A stretch of DNA of 64,000 bases from Volvox africanus (GCA_030268105.1 BSDZ01000004.1:3893001-3957000), one strand, 5' to 3'. Shown: positions 48,863-61,970, counted from the stretch's first letter. The notes: generated from the sequence alone by a model not told the origin. Translations and numbers: made by a program.

Positions 48863-51800
48863 TCACCCCCCGCTCATGATGACTAGTGCAAGCTGATAAG
48901 CCTCTTGCAGGTATCGGAGATGACGCGAAAGTGTTCCATGACCTGGAGGGTCTATAGGGACATTACCCCTTCCCCAGGGATTGCCATGCATGAAGGGGAG
49001 AGGACTAGACCGGGTGTGAGGTGAAGGCGTCCCTTGCATGGCAGGTGGGAACACGACTTTACCTCCCGCTATGGTTGGTGGTGCATTGCGAATGGGTTTC
49101 TGGACGCATGAGAGGGCGGGAGGGAGGTGTGGTGCACCTACACGCGGAGTGATGTTGTTTGAGGCAGCTCCCAGCGCAAAGGGCTGGGGTCCTGGGTGCT
49201 GCGCAGGTTCTGTTGTTGAGTCACCACTGAGCCATTTATCGGTCTTGCCAGTGCGGTCTTCATCTGCAGCAGGCAGTGCACTGCACCACTTATATTCCGT
49301 GAGTCTGGCATCCAGCAGCGGGGCCAAGGAGCCCGGGATTGGATCTCTCCCTCAAGGGAAAATCTCTTTAGCCAATGATATTACCGTTTTCCGGTTGCTT
49401 GAGGTGTGTCGTAACAGCTGCCCTATACATATGCTAATGCAGGACTGGCCGTATGCGAAAATCACCACCACCACCACCACCACCAAAACCACCAAAATCG
49501 TCATTTTTCTTCCGCTCTGAATCGCCGCTTTACCATCACCACACAACAACTTTGTTCGGACCACTAAAACCAACCCAACCCTCTCAGGAGCCACTATCAA
49601 GACCGCATGCTCCAGCGGTAAACATCACGCACGCATCATGCTTCTGGCCCTACCGCCTGGATGATTCTGCACCGCGCGCACGCAGAGAGGCATACCGCCA
49701 CCACCACTACCAGTCAACATTCGAACAAACAAAACAGACAAGGAAACATTTGTACGAAGAACGACAACAGCAAACATGGTATAAGTAAAGCCCCACAAAC
49801 CAACTGATCCTGCGGATCGAGAAAAAAATAGCAATGAAGCTGAACCTCATCGCCTCCAAAGGAGGGTTGCCTCCAGCTATAAATTTTGTCAACAGCGCAG
49901 ACCGTTATCACCCTTCGCCCCTCCTGGGACTGTTCCGACCCTAAAGCCCAATACCTTACCGAGAACCCGATGACCCGCAGGTACCCGTGCCCGTGCTCAC
50001 ACATCTTCCAGCAGATGCCCTCACCTCATCTGCCTTCCAGACATTGTGCGGGCTGCGTCGGTAGATGTTCTCCAGGTGCGCGCGCATGCACGTGACGACA
50101 CAGAACAAGCAACACACCTAAACACAACGACTAAGACGCCAAGACGGAAGCTGCGAATAGAAAGCGTACGGCTATTCTTCACCTGACATTCATTCTGCAC
50201 CCAGTGGTCCATGATGCCGGCACAACTAATATGACGTGCTCACTACCAAGGCAGCGAAAATCCCTCCCCCCTCTTTCTCACTCTCTCTTTCCCAGGAGCC
50301 CACCAAATATGCCCTAGTTAGTCATCACCCGCTGGGCGCTCAATTCACCTGCCGCAAAACACGATTGTGTCCCAAACCCTCGCGTGCGTGTCTAACATTC
50401 TAACTAATCCATGTACGATAACAGTATTGCAAAACTCCAGCAGTTGACCAAATGACCATCCAAATAACTAACGAGCCGACAAACAACGGGCCCCGCGATC
50501 TACCAGCGTATTAACCATCCGTTTTAAAACAAATGCAGCGAAGCGTCTTTGTGTTTATCCGCATACGGTCGAAACATGAGGCCTTATGAGGCCTTATGCG
50601 AGCAGCAAGCCCCGCTGTTGTTCCCGGACAGATTGGAACCCCGAAGGGATGCACGGTGAGGGGTCCCTCACCACACACGTTGTCGTTATCTCCCTTGCTG
50701 CTGCTGCTGCTGCTGCTGCTCGGCCCCACCGCACAGCGACCAGATGATGACCGAAGCAGGTGCCCCCGCGGAGGAGTCGAAATGGGGACGAACTTTACAC
50801 CCTGAAAAGGCACTGTACGGCTGGTTTTTCTAAGTACCTCGTACACCCCTGTAAACAGCCTGTGGAACCCGGCAAAGGCGCTCGGCGGCAATCCCCCCCT
50901 CTCTCTCTTGAGCACATCAGCGCAGATCTGCAGAAAAAACCGCGTGATGACGGCGATGTGTGGCATCCATACCGCCATGTAGTATCGTAAAACACCCTTA
51001 CTGGCGGCGGGTCCAAACACCCTTACCCAGAGCGGCGGTAATCAAACAACCTTCTTGCTGCCCGAAGAAGACAACGTTGCGACATATTCCTCCAGGTCCC
51101 CCGGGGAGTTGCTGCTGCGCCGCGCCGAGGTCAGTGGGGCCGCACCGCCTGCCCCCCCTCCCGCCCCCACCGTGGCAGCGGCAGCGGCAGCGGCGGTGAT
51201 ATGGCGCTCGCACGCAAGCCTCATGTAGACGTTACAAGCAATGGTCGTGGTCAGAGCCAAAGCCTCTATGCGCGCCGCAAGCAGTACGGCAATGAGAGGC
51301 GTCCGCGTAGCCCCCAGGACGAGCATCATGGCCACGTTGGCCGGCAGCTTGATGGCGGCAACAATGAGGGCCCACCGAAAAGATATCTGCAATGGATGGA
51401 TGCGAAAGGAAAGGTGGAATCAGTCGGGAAGCTACGCGTCCGGAAGCTGACTCACTACTCAACCAGTGGCGGTCGCTAATGGGAGGTCAGGGGGAGGTCA
51501 GGGGGAGGTCAGCGCCGCTTGATGCTGACAGTCATCCTCTCGTCATCGAACGATGGCCCCGCGGGCCAAATACCCGCCCACGTCGTACCCTCTCTTAAAC
51601 ACACCCTCGCTAACTGCGCAGTCCCCGGGTAATCCAGCGACTGGCTCCCCAGGATTTCAACTTGTCCAGGATCAGGCTCGAGCAGACGCGCGAAACCCAC
51701 ACCCCGCCCCTGCCGCCCTCGCCCCGGCCTATCAAATTTTCTTCCTTTTTCCATCCGCTAGGAGCAATGCTTGTCAATAACCCGACTCAACCCTCGTCCC

Positions 51801-54800
51801 CTCTCTCTCCCCCCCCCGTCCCCCAACCCTACTCATCACTTACAAGAGATGCCCCGGGAAGTACAAGGCCTTCCAGCAGCAGTGCACCGGCGCCTGTGGT
51901 GTACGTAACCATACCGAGCGGGGCGGAGAAGCCCAGTGCCACCAGAACCTTGGCTCCCGTGTGGCCCAAGTAGCGGGGTATTTGGACGGCGCGCGCCAAT
52001 CGTACCCAGCTGCGGTACGGTAGTACAAGCCGCGCGAGAGTCGTCAGGGCACCTATGCCGCATCCCATCACACAAACGATCGTGGTGGGGCCCATAGGCT
52101 GGAGGCCCGACCGACCGGCGCGAAGCAGCATGGTGATCAGCGCCAGGGACTCAACCAGCTGGCTGCGGAGGATGCAGATCGTCAGCAGTTTTTTGGTTAC
52201 CGGTTCAGAGCCCACGGGGTGGGCGGAAGGGGAGATGGCGAGGTTGTTCAGAAAGGATGTGCGTGTGTATTTGCAATCAGCGTGGGCCGGTAAGAATAAA
52301 GACAGGAAATTATAGCTACACGCACGCACACACACACATACACACACGTACAGACATACACACGCATATATACACACACGAGCGCGCACAGTGGGCGGCT
52401 AAAAGCCTGGTCATCGTTTCATGAAGCGGCGAGTGCTGCTTCGTTTGACGCCCCTTTGCTCACAGGTGGCATGGAGTCAGGGCCTCAATAAGGCCCCCGG
52501 GCCTTAAACTTTTCTTTTTCACCGTGTAATCTAATACAAAATAAAATTCTATTTTAAAACATATACCCTGACTTGCTCAAATCCACAAGATCATAGGCCT
52601 ACTTTTTATTTTGTTAATTTTAGGCTCATTTTCGAGATCCACTCCTACCCTTCTTGTCCCCCCCCTCTCCCTACCCTCCTCTTCCCTCCCTCTCCCCCTT
52701 TCCGTCCCCTCCCCACTCACACAGTGTGTCCCTGCGCCACGCACCACGCTTCCGCGAATGTGTCGTACGCCGCAGGGCTTGAAGGCGCTATAGTATGCAA
52801 ACCCAGCACTTGCAATAGCGCCGAAACCAGCCGCGCAAGCTGCAAACCGCCATCAGCCCTACCCCAACGACCGCCCCGAACCTCACTCCTTCCTCCGAAA
52901 CCCGTCCTAAGACATCTGGCACTGCACTCGTCACCCTCTCCAGCCATCTTCGCCGCCGGGCCCGATGTCTTGTTCGTTGACTGGTGTTCCTCATCCACAT
53001 CTGGCTGCGGCTGCTGCTGCTGCTGCTGCTGCGGCTCCTGGATCCCTCGAGGCTGTTGTTGCGGCGGCGGCGGCGGCCCCATCCTCTTTCGGATGCTCGC
53101 CGCCGTCGCCGCCAGCCCCGCGGACTCCGCAAACTGAAGCAGATGCGGACCCAGCACCGCCAGCATTGCAGCATCCCCTCCCGCTTCCTCGCCCCCCTGA
53201 ACCTCCTTCCCCTCCCAGGGGTCAGAGCCCGCTGCGGAAGTACGCGTAGCAGTAGCGGCGGCGGTAGCGGGAGGAGTAGCGGCCACAGCATCACCGGTAC
53301 AGAGAGTACCGGCGGCAGCGGCAGCCGCCATCCAAGTGCCCAAATCGTAAACGAGCTCGTCCAGCTCGCGGTTCGTGCCGCTGGGCCAGCTGCTAACCAG
53401 GCCATTGAGCTCCTCCGCAATGGCCGCGTCATCGGTTGCCAAAACAGGCACCAGGTCGATGTCATCAGGGTGGAGGGGAGAGGGGCCGCTCAGCGGCGTC
53501 GTGACATCACTGGCGCCGTGGGGGGTGATACCGGGGAAGCCCGGTGCGGCGGGGCGCAGCGGGGCGCTGTTGTCAGCTCCCCTCCTGAGCCTACGAACCT
53601 CAATCTGCAGGAAACAAGTCAACATTGATTTCGTAGGGCAGCGAGTTTCCCGTCAGCAGCAGTTGCAGGGGCAGCATCGCCACCGGCAAGTAGCAGAAGC
53701 AGCGGCGGCGGCAGTCCGCTGCAGTTTCCATCAAGCCACGCTGGGGCATTCCGGGCGCTGTAGCGTGTGCGACCCGACCATTACTGCCGTGAGGCGGACC
53801 GCAAACCGATTCTGTCCCGCCATGTATGTCTCAGGGACCTTCCCTGCTGATTTGCCCGCAGAGATGCACCCACCGCCACTCACCAGCACGAGGCCGGGCG
53901 CAGGCGGCGCCGCCAACAGCTCCACATCGCACTGACCCTCGGGACATCCAACCACTCCACCCGAGCCGTCCGGATCGCCAGTGACACCGCAACCTTCTCC
54001 GACATCAAGCCGGTCAGGAACTGCATCGTAGCCATCAGCGTCCACGAGACTCTGTGAGGGGGCGCCCCCCCGGGCCTTATCCACCACCCAGCTGCACTTG
54101 GCAACTCGGGCAGGCAGATATCTTCCGCATGAGCGCACCACCACCTCAATGGACTGCGGCTCTTCTTCCGCGGGCGCCGCCCCAAGGGTTCCCCGCCAGC
54201 CTGGTAACGGCTGCTGCCGCTGCTGCTGCTGGGGATGGAGATGAGGATGGGTATGGGGTGGGCTTGACACGCAAATCTGGAGCAGTGCCGCAACTGGCGC
54301 CGTCTCTGTGGTGCAGGTGCAGGTGGACGGCGGCGGCGCGGAAACAGTCTCGTACACTGACCCGTGGGTCGCAGAGGCATCAGGTCCCGGCAGCATTGGC
54401 GACGGCAATGACAGTGGCAGCACTCGGGGCAAAAGGCTGCGGACCAGAACGGCGCAGCAAAGTGATGACTCGGAGCCGCCGCTGCCATCATCGCCAAGCG
54501 AATGCTCCGCGCCTCCGCCCGCAGATAGCCGGCGGGACTGCGCCGTCACGCCGCTGCCGTCATGGCCCCCAGTGCGGCCCTCCTCCCTGCTGTGCTGCTG
54601 GTGCTGCGTGGGCGTCGGCGGCTCCAGTCCCAGCGCCCGTATTATGGCAGGGATCTCCAGATCTTCCCCGCCGTCGAAGGGGATGGAGGTGGAGGTGGAG
54701 ATGCGGATGTTCGGCTGACGACAGTTCTTCGGAATCCCGTGAGGAGACGGAGACGGAGGTGGCAGTGCCGGATGCAGCAGCGCCTCCAGCACCAGCACCA

Positions 54801-57417
54801 CCTCCACGCAGCCCGAGCGCACGTAAGCGCCCCTCAGAACCAACCCCCGCTGAGCCGCCAGATCAGCCAGCCGCTGCGGAAAGCCAGGTGTGAGCTGCTC
54901 CGGCTCCGCCCATGGAATCTGCGGCAGAAGCGCTGGTGGTGGTTGAATGGGGTGGTAGTGGTGGTAATGGAGATAGTGGTGGGTCATGGAGATAATGGTG
55001 GTAGTGGTGGTGATCATGGCAGTGGCAGCAGCCCCGGAACAAGTGACAGCAGTGGCGTTAGCTGAACACGGTGGCTATTGGGCGACAGGTACTTTGTCGT
55101 ATTCCGTTGGCAACGACTCACATAGAATTGTTACGAGGCACAAATCACAGTGCCTCGATCTGTACGAATGAAGATGTCGTACAAATCGCAGGCTCATTCG
55201 GCTAACAAGGTCGCATCCACTACCTTGGTCGTACCTTGACACGCACCATCGTCCTCCGAATCGGGGACCTGTACGACTTCAACTTCACGATGCCCCCAGG
55301 CGGTGTCGCCCCTGCTGCCTCTGCTGCCCCTCCTGTCGGGGCTGTCGGGGCTGGCACGAGGACCGCGCCCTCGTCCACCTCCCCGCCTGCCTGCGCTCTA
55401 CCCCTCCGCGCCGCCCCTTCCACCGTCGAGGAGGGCCCCAGGTGCTGTTGACCGGCCGCTGCTTCCAAACATGCGTTGGCCGAGATACTACCTGGACATG
55501 AGGCTGCGGTGCCTTCTACTCCTCCCCCTGCTGCTCCTTGCTGTTGGAGCTCATCGCGTTGCTGCTTTTCCTCCACCTCCTTCCTGGTGGGTTTCCGCAG
55601 CTCTCCATCCGCCTTCTCCGCCGCTGAATCAGCACGAGGCGCCCCAAATGCGTGCGAGCCCGTGGCCACCGCAGTGCTGTCAGTTGCCGGTCTCCCAGAC
55701 GTGAGATGACTCGCTCGTCCCCTGCGGCCCTGGCTGGTGGAATGCACCGCCGCGAGGTACAAGGTTGTCAGCATGGCCAGGAACCTCCTAAACAGCACCC
55801 ACGACAGGTTGGCCGGACCCCCGGGTGCGGCATCTCTGTGCCAGTAGCACACGGCCGTGTGGGCCAGAGCCGCGAGGAGACAGTGCGTTACCTCTACCGC
55901 AATGCTGACATCCTGGTTCGTTGGGGAAGTTGGTTGGGAGTTATTGGTTGATTGGTTGAGGTTCGGAACTCGTTCATCGTACATGCAGATTTTTGAGGTG
56001 TGTCAGCTCATCACAGGATTCGAGGCCATTGAGGGAACAGCGGAAGAGCGTTTAAGTGCGGTGAGATTAGTGACAGTGGGGGAGGGTGAGGCGGGAAGGA
56101 GAGGCGGGAGGGAGATACGGGAGGCAGAGGCGGGAGGGTGAGGCGGGAGGGTGAGGTGGGAGGGAGATACGGGAGGGAGAGGCGGGAGGGTGAGGTGGGA
56201 GGGTGAGGTGGGAGGCAGAGGCGGGAGGGAGATACGGGAGGGTGAGGTGGGAGGGAGATACGGGAGGGAGAGGCGGGAGGGTGAGGCGGGAGGGTGAGGT
56301 GGGAGGGTGAGGCGGGAGGGTGAGGCGGGAGGGTGAGGCGGGAGGGCGATACGGGAGGGTGAGGTGGGAGGGAGATACGGGAGGGAGAGGCAGGAAAGGG
56401 GGCTACAACGCAGCAGCAAAACAGGCTGCCGGGTTCAGCCAGGTTGAGCTTCCGTCCATGGTGGGCAGTGGGTGGGTTTGGCGCTGGGAGAGAAACCCGG
56501 CGTGAGGAAGGGACGGATGGTCGGCTGCTATCGCGAAATATGGCTAGACGAGGATGGATGTGGTTGAGCGGGGGAGGCGAGGAGCCAATGATGCGAATGG
56601 GTGCATGTGCGTGTGCTGGGAGGGGCTGATCAATCGGTTCGGAGGGGGCGGTGGCTGTACGAAGGCTTACCCAGACACCCAGGAGGGAAGTGAAGAAGGC
56701 CACGTCAAAGACGGGGTAGGTGTTGAACATACACTTCAACGCCGTCGTTGACGGGTGGTGCTTGGGGCCAAGGAAGATGTGGAACGTGGGCATGATCGCC
56801 CGTTCGACGTACATCGTCAAGGGCGCCGCCAGCTACGAGCATATCGTATGGGCCAAGGGACATCTGCACGTTAAGAGGCTTTTGGAAATACCTGTGATGC
56901 AAGCTGTCGTTGAAGGGAGCAAGACCTATGACAATTTGTGCTGTACGCAAAAGAAAGGAAGGCAATCAGATTAAGACCAGCTCACGATCATCTCCACATC
57001 CCCAACAACGGGAAACCGCGCCGGGCATGTGCATGAGTGCGTGTGGTGAGCCAGCCCATTGGCCATACAAACCTGGCCATATAGGTGGGATGGCATAGTG
57101 AAAGCTGCAACCATGCGCACCGCCAGAGCAAGGATTGCAATTGTAGCCCAGCGATCAGCAAACTTGAGACGAACGATGTCATAAAGTACATAAGGAGTTT
57201 TACGTAGCACATAAATTGTCCGCTGGAATCCGCTGCTTGCGCATGGATAGCCTGCCAGTGCTTGGGAGGCCGCTGGCAAGGTGTGCGGTAGGCCCGCACA
57301 ATAAGGCGCGGCAAACTGCTGGTATGATATCAACCCAACAACGAACAGCGATACTGAAATGATCTGCTCGCATACGCCAACCCGCCTTGCCGCTCTCGCT
57401 TGCGTCGCACGCAACAT
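48863..57417 (-). CDS. Large unknown multi-pass membrane protein
   Basis: I do not recognise this family. Exons from the 5' end are 57073-57417 (ATG at 57417), 56671-56940, 55235-55912, 53884-54918, 52721-53604, 51844-52162, 51051-51386, 50838-50927 and 50025-50117. A tentative 49960-50004 and a C-terminal exon near 48863-49330 (TGA) follow. From 55912 to 50025 every junction phase matches. Hydrophobic segments are IISVSLFVVGLISY and TIAILALAVRMVAAF in exon 1, FDVAFFTSLLGVW in exon 2, HCLLAALAHTAVCYW in exon 3, SLALITMLLRAG and KVLVALGFSAPLG in exon 6, and WALIVAAIKL and MMLVLGATRTPLIAVLLAA in exon 7. Exons 3-5 are mostly hydrophilic loops rich in Ala, Gly, Pro and Gln. Exon 2 needs a one-base frame change near 56835, so a sequence error or unseen splice is likely there. 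The structure suggests a large membrane scaffold or transporter-like protein, but no function is claimed. Confidence 0.7.
50698..50720. repeat. CTG trinucleotide repeat
   Basis: About eight CTG units in an intron of the membrane-protein gene. Confidence 0.9.
56072..56395. repeat. 13-bp minisatellite in an intron
   Basis: About 24 units of TGAGGYGGGAGGG, with variants AGATACGGGAGGG and AGAGGCGGGAGGG. Because 13 is not a multiple of 3, all - strand frames stay open and give a false Pro/Ser-rich protein. Confidence 0.9.
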
Positions 57418-58982
57418 GGACTGGTTTCCCCAGAAACGACGAGCCCCAACACAAGAGGAGGGGGAAAATTATCTAGCTATATTTTGTTGTAGGTATCGAC
57501 AGGATTCCCAGTGAGAAAGGCAATGTATTCTAATTGTCAATGTTTCGTGTTGTGCCTTCCCAATTACGTTATATTGGCGCCTAAGGCCCAGTCAAAGAGG
57601 AACGGATAACATTTCTTGAGCAGAAAAACGGTTGTCACTCCCACGTTCAAAGTTTCAAGACCTGCTCGGCTGCAAGCTGCTCGGCCCTGGCTTTACGACA
57701 TTTGCTGTCATTCCGTACCGTTTCGGAACGCACCGGGAATCCATTAGGCGCACCGGCTCTAATAAAAATTAATTGTTAATTGGGAATTTATTTCAATGTA
57801 AATCAAGGAGGCCGTAATCGCACCGCGCATTACGTAGAGGATGGTGGTAGACGATGAATGGTGGTTGGCCGCGTTCATGTACAACTCTGCCTACCGCTTG
57901 AGAAAGGATAAAAATAGTTAAATCCAAAATGATTCTAATGCAATCCACAAACGCAGAGATATTACAACCGCAGCGTCTATGGGAGCCCTCGACCCAGGGC
58001 CGACCTGGACCCGAGCAGACCCCTGCTCCGCTCTCGACTTGTGCCGAAACGTAGTGCAGATGAGAATGGACTTTACAGCCCATGAAGTTTTGTTGTCGTT
58101 AACATAATTTCCCAGCTCATGCCAGGATCCTCGAACGGAGCCACAATACCAGTACTTCGGTCGTTCGGTGTCCTGGCCTTGCAATGTGATCGCAGGCATA
58201 GGCTGTAAACAGGTAGATAATTGTATGTGTATGGTGTTAATGACCACTTAGGATACTTGAAACTTGATTTGCATTGAGACAAATCTAACCACCTTCCGTT
58301 TGTTCGTTTGCACAAATTGTCTCAATCTATTTTTACCCCAAGGCGAACTTCATTGACGCTGATGACGAATTTAGCGACTGACCGCATCATCTCAGTCGGG
58401 AAAAGGCTCCGTTGAAGGTAAGTCCATGACCAACACAGTCACAGGCATGCATGAGGCTGACCTAGCTTCGTTCAGCGAAGCAAGATAGGAACATATTTTA
58501 AAAGCGGGCCTCAACTGCAGCTTAATATCACGATTAGCACGTCAGAAAGATTGAGTGCGTCCGCTATCCACGCCACTTGATAGAAACGGACTAGAATTAT
58601 TAAGAAAATGCAGCATTCAGAGCTGCCATTTTTAAATACCGAAACGTATGTAGTTCATTTCATTTTGCATGCAACACACTCGCAGACTTTCGTTCGACCC
58701 CCAATTATGTAACTTGCACTTTTGACCTCCTACCTGAATATCCTGATTCAGGATCCAGAACCCAATCCTGAACGCACCAAAGCCAGCGCGCGCTCTATAC
58801 CCGTACAGAAGGCCCGGTCCATATTCAAGACCATCCCTATCCCCATTCCTCAATGCGAACTTCCACAATGCAGCATATTCCCCCTCTTGTGGGGAACCGC
58901 GGGTCCCCCCAAGGTCCCCGGGTCCTATGCCACGAGCCCTATGCCCCAGCATCGTCCGCTGCTTTCCCTTCTGTTCCCCCAG
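57418..58982. other. Divergent intergenic region, probable promoters
   Basis: It lies between the start of the - strand membrane-protein gene and the first supported exon of the + strand gene. It is AT-richer than its flanks. A short hairpin (GCTTCG at 58465-58470, CGAAGC at 58476-58481) is present. No coding exon is supported. The first exon of the + strand gene may be inside it. Confidence 0.5.
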
Positions 58983-61768
58983 GGTCCCGCCGTCAGACGC
59001 CGCACAGGCCGCAGCGGGATGCGTGGCCGACCTCAAGCGCATGCTTAAAGCTCCGTGTCTCCCCTCTCATGTATCGCTTGCTGCTATCTCAGAAGCCCTT
59101 AGGCAGCTGCAGAGGTTTGGCGGCCGGCCCCCCCCTGGACCCAAGGCCCCGTGGTCGCACGATTGCGCTCTTCTGCTCGCCCTCCCGCAATGGCCCCAGA
59201 CGCGGCACAACGGCTCCCCCCCCAACAGCGAAGAGCGGCGCGAAAGGTGAGCCACCCTCTTGTGCGGGGACTTGGCTCGCGAAGTGGGTGTTTAGTTGAA
59301 TTAGACGCTGCAGGAAAAGGGGGGGGGGGCATCCCGAGGGTGAGGGCACGGAGGAGGGAGACCGGGGAGGGTTGTCAGACCATACAATCAAAACACACGG
59401 GGAACCCCTGCCGCCCCCCGACCTCCGCCCAATCTCCAACGCCGAATCCTGACGACCTCTCAACTCCCAACAGCAACGTTCTAGTTACGCCGTTACACCT
59501 ACCTGTACCGCCTGTCGCCGTTGCGCAAAGCTCCATGAAGGGTTTCGGAGCAGCGTTTCCAGGTAACGCCGCGACTGGGGACCCAAAGGATCACCTGCAA
59601 GCCGCACCGAAAAATCAAAACCAAATAATGCCGTACATCCAAGTGTAGCTTGTTTAAAGACTTACATGAGGACTGTAGTCGGGAAAAAAAACATCTTTTT
59701 GATTTGTTAACATCCCTACCCTGACACACTCCCTCCCGCCGCGCTCCATCTCCTTCCCCTTCTCCCTGGCGCACATCACGTCGCCCCACCGCCCCACCTA
59801 TTGGAATGCTCTCCTCGAGCATCTGCTGCAGGTACACCTCGTCGGCTTGAGGCACGATACGACAGGTCACATCAGACAGGCCGTATCGAGGCGGTGGTGG
59901 AGGCGGTGGTGAAGCAGACGGAAAATCTTCGAACGACCCGAAGGATTTCAATGTGCAAGCAGAACGCAGCGAAACGCTGTGCATCATGACACACATGTTC
60001 AAGAGTGGTTCATCGCAATGCATTCAATTGAACGTGGTGGACCTCATTGTGGATTTGGATCATCCAGTAGCGCTTCTGCCCGCCCAGCATAAGGTCGGCG
60101 GCGAGGGAGGCCCTATGTCGCCGCTTGCCACAACGGCTGGAGCCCAGGGGTCGGGGTCCACGTCAGTGAATAGCCGGGTGAGACAAGGGGCGGCTGGAGG
60201 GACCCGTGGAGGGGGGAATGGAAGTTGGGAGGCGGACCGATAGATGAATGCATACTGAGCTTAAATCACAGATCTGGGCTGGGCTGGGCTGGGCTGGGCT
60301 GTTGGTGGGCTGTTGGAGGGCTGTTGGTGGGTATTTTTCTATTGCTATTGGTGACTACGAGCTCGTGTTGCCATCTGCGCGACTAATACACCCACGCACC
60401 CGCCCACCCACCTTAACACACACACACACAAACTCACGCCCATCCCGCAACCGGCGCAGCAGCAGCAGCAGCAGCAGCAGCAGCCGGCTGTTGAGACCCG
60501 CCGCTCTACTGTGACCGGAGGCGGTGGTGACGTCGTCGGGGCTCATGGCTCGTCGTGTATCGGTTCATCCTCTGGCGCGGCCCCACGTGCCAGCAGCCCC
60601 ACGGGCCCCTTGGAGTCGCTGATTGTTAGGCCTAAGAATTTCGTTCCCGGTGAGACAGAGCAAGGCTAGAAGACAGGACACCGCCCTAGGGAGGGGAGAC
60701 AGCACATTTACGGAGACATCAATCAATGGACACATTTTGTTCTATTTGTGAATCTGAAATGAATATGGTAAAATAACAAACGTATTTATATTTTATATAA
60801 TGTATATTGTATTAAATTAGATTATGTAAAATATATGATTTGACTTGCGACGTCATAAGCTGCACTGCTCTGTGCACCAAGAACTCCATGGTCTGATGAT
60901 TGCCTTTGGGCGACAGCGGCTGGCGGGAGGGGATGCGCGCTAAGCAGCATGGGTTTACGGGGTAAAGGCCGCGGTGGAGTGAGGCGGATGAAGGGTTTTG
61001 GCAGCTGAGTACCGTCGTTGCTGGATGGGAATGGATACCTCAGTACACTGCCCTCTCCCCTCCTCCTTGTTTCCTCTTCCCCACCTTTCTTGCTTGTTTC
61101 AGGGCCCCATACTGGCGACGAGCTGCTACTCAAGGTGGCGGCCGCCTTAGGTTGGCGCACACTGCTGCTGTGTTGGGCCTCCCCGGGGTCGTTGCACGGC
61201 CGCACTCTGCACCTTCACATGGGCGCCATCGACCAATTGCAGGTGGGGCCATGGGGAAGGGAGAGATGGCCGGTGGGTGAGCAAGCCGCGTATGGGCCAG
61301 AGGCTAATGCTCATCAGATGTGAACTAAATTCTGAAACTTAAACTTCAATGAATACCTCAGCGGCGGGCGATGGGGGATTTTGCTACCCTGGGTGGCCGC
61401 ATCGCGGGACAGGAGGAGGTTGACTGAGGGGAGTGAGGAGATCCTGGCTCCAGAGATGCGGTGTGGTGTGTTTGCATTCAGGGCCCGACTTGCCGTGGCT
61501 TCAAGGCTTCTGCAGTTTTCAGCTGTATTCTGTATAAGGCCCTTCTCGCAATCATTGTTATACCATCATGGCTATGACAATGATGACGTGAAATACCATT
61601 ATTTCACGTCATCATTGTCATACCACGAACTCCGTGCTGAACCGCACGTTTCCTGTCCTCCCCCCCTCCCCCTCTCCCCCCCATCATTCGCTTACCTCCC
61701 CCGCGCCGTGATGCTTGGCTGATTGCATTCATTCAGGCCGTCGCCAGCATCTGCCGCTTTGCTGACAG
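58983..61768 (+). CDS. Unknown spliced gene with polyglutamine and Ser/Gly-rich segments
   Basis: Six exons join with matching phases: 58983-59246 (phase 2 in, 2 out), 59474-59562 (out 1), 59876-60177 (out 0), 60460-60649 (out 1), 61103-61242 (out 0) and 61737-61768 (out 2). The 5' and 3' ends are not found. The order of segments is: a helical stretch DAAQAAAGCVADLKRMLKAP; a Pro-rich linker; GGGG then NVQAERSETLCIMTHMFKSG and NVVDLIVDLDHPVALLP; a Gln tract followed by Ser/Gly/Pro-rich sequence and LIVRPKNFVPG; and a final exon pair with DELLLKVAAALGWRTLLLCW and AVASICRFAD. I do not recognise the family. The gene is divergent from the membrane-protein gene. Confidence 0.6.
60275..60335. repeat. 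GGGCT-rich tandem repeat in an intron
   Basis: GGGCT units pass into a 12-bp repeat of the GGGCTGTTGGTG type. Confidence 0.85.
60457..60483 (+). repeat. CAG repeat coding for polyglutamine
   Basis: Nine CAG units. The acceptor of the fourth exon lies at or within them, so the exact start of the Gln tract is ambiguous. Confidence 0.85.
61573..61622. repeat. Perfect 23-bp hairpin with 4-nt loop
   Basis: Arms 61573-61595 and 61600-61622 are exact reverse complements with loop CCAT. Each arm contains TGACGTGA or its complement. It lies in the last intron found of the + strand unknown gene. Confidence 0.9.
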
Positions 61769-61970
61769 GTGCGTGCAAGTATGCATGTCCATTCCATGTA
61801 CGAGTGTGCATGCCCGCCTTGCCTCTCTGTTGACCGCCTTGCCACGATCCTGCTTGGTCCCTTCAGCAGTTGTGCGGCTAAGGGGTGACTGCATCTCGTC
61901 TGTGGGTGGTTGCATGCCAAAGCTGGCCAAAGCAGCTTCTATGGAACTGCTTGCACGCGCTTCACCGTCC

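Noticed and set aside
53731..54918. Several + strand frames opposite the membrane-protein exons
   Set aside because: They are low-complexity shadows. The - strand exons have matching phases at both ends.
56003..56820. Pro/Ser-rich 138- and 269-codon frames on the - strand
   Set aside because: Most of their length is the 13-bp minisatellite read in an open frame. Only the start of the longer one (56671-56820) is real exon.
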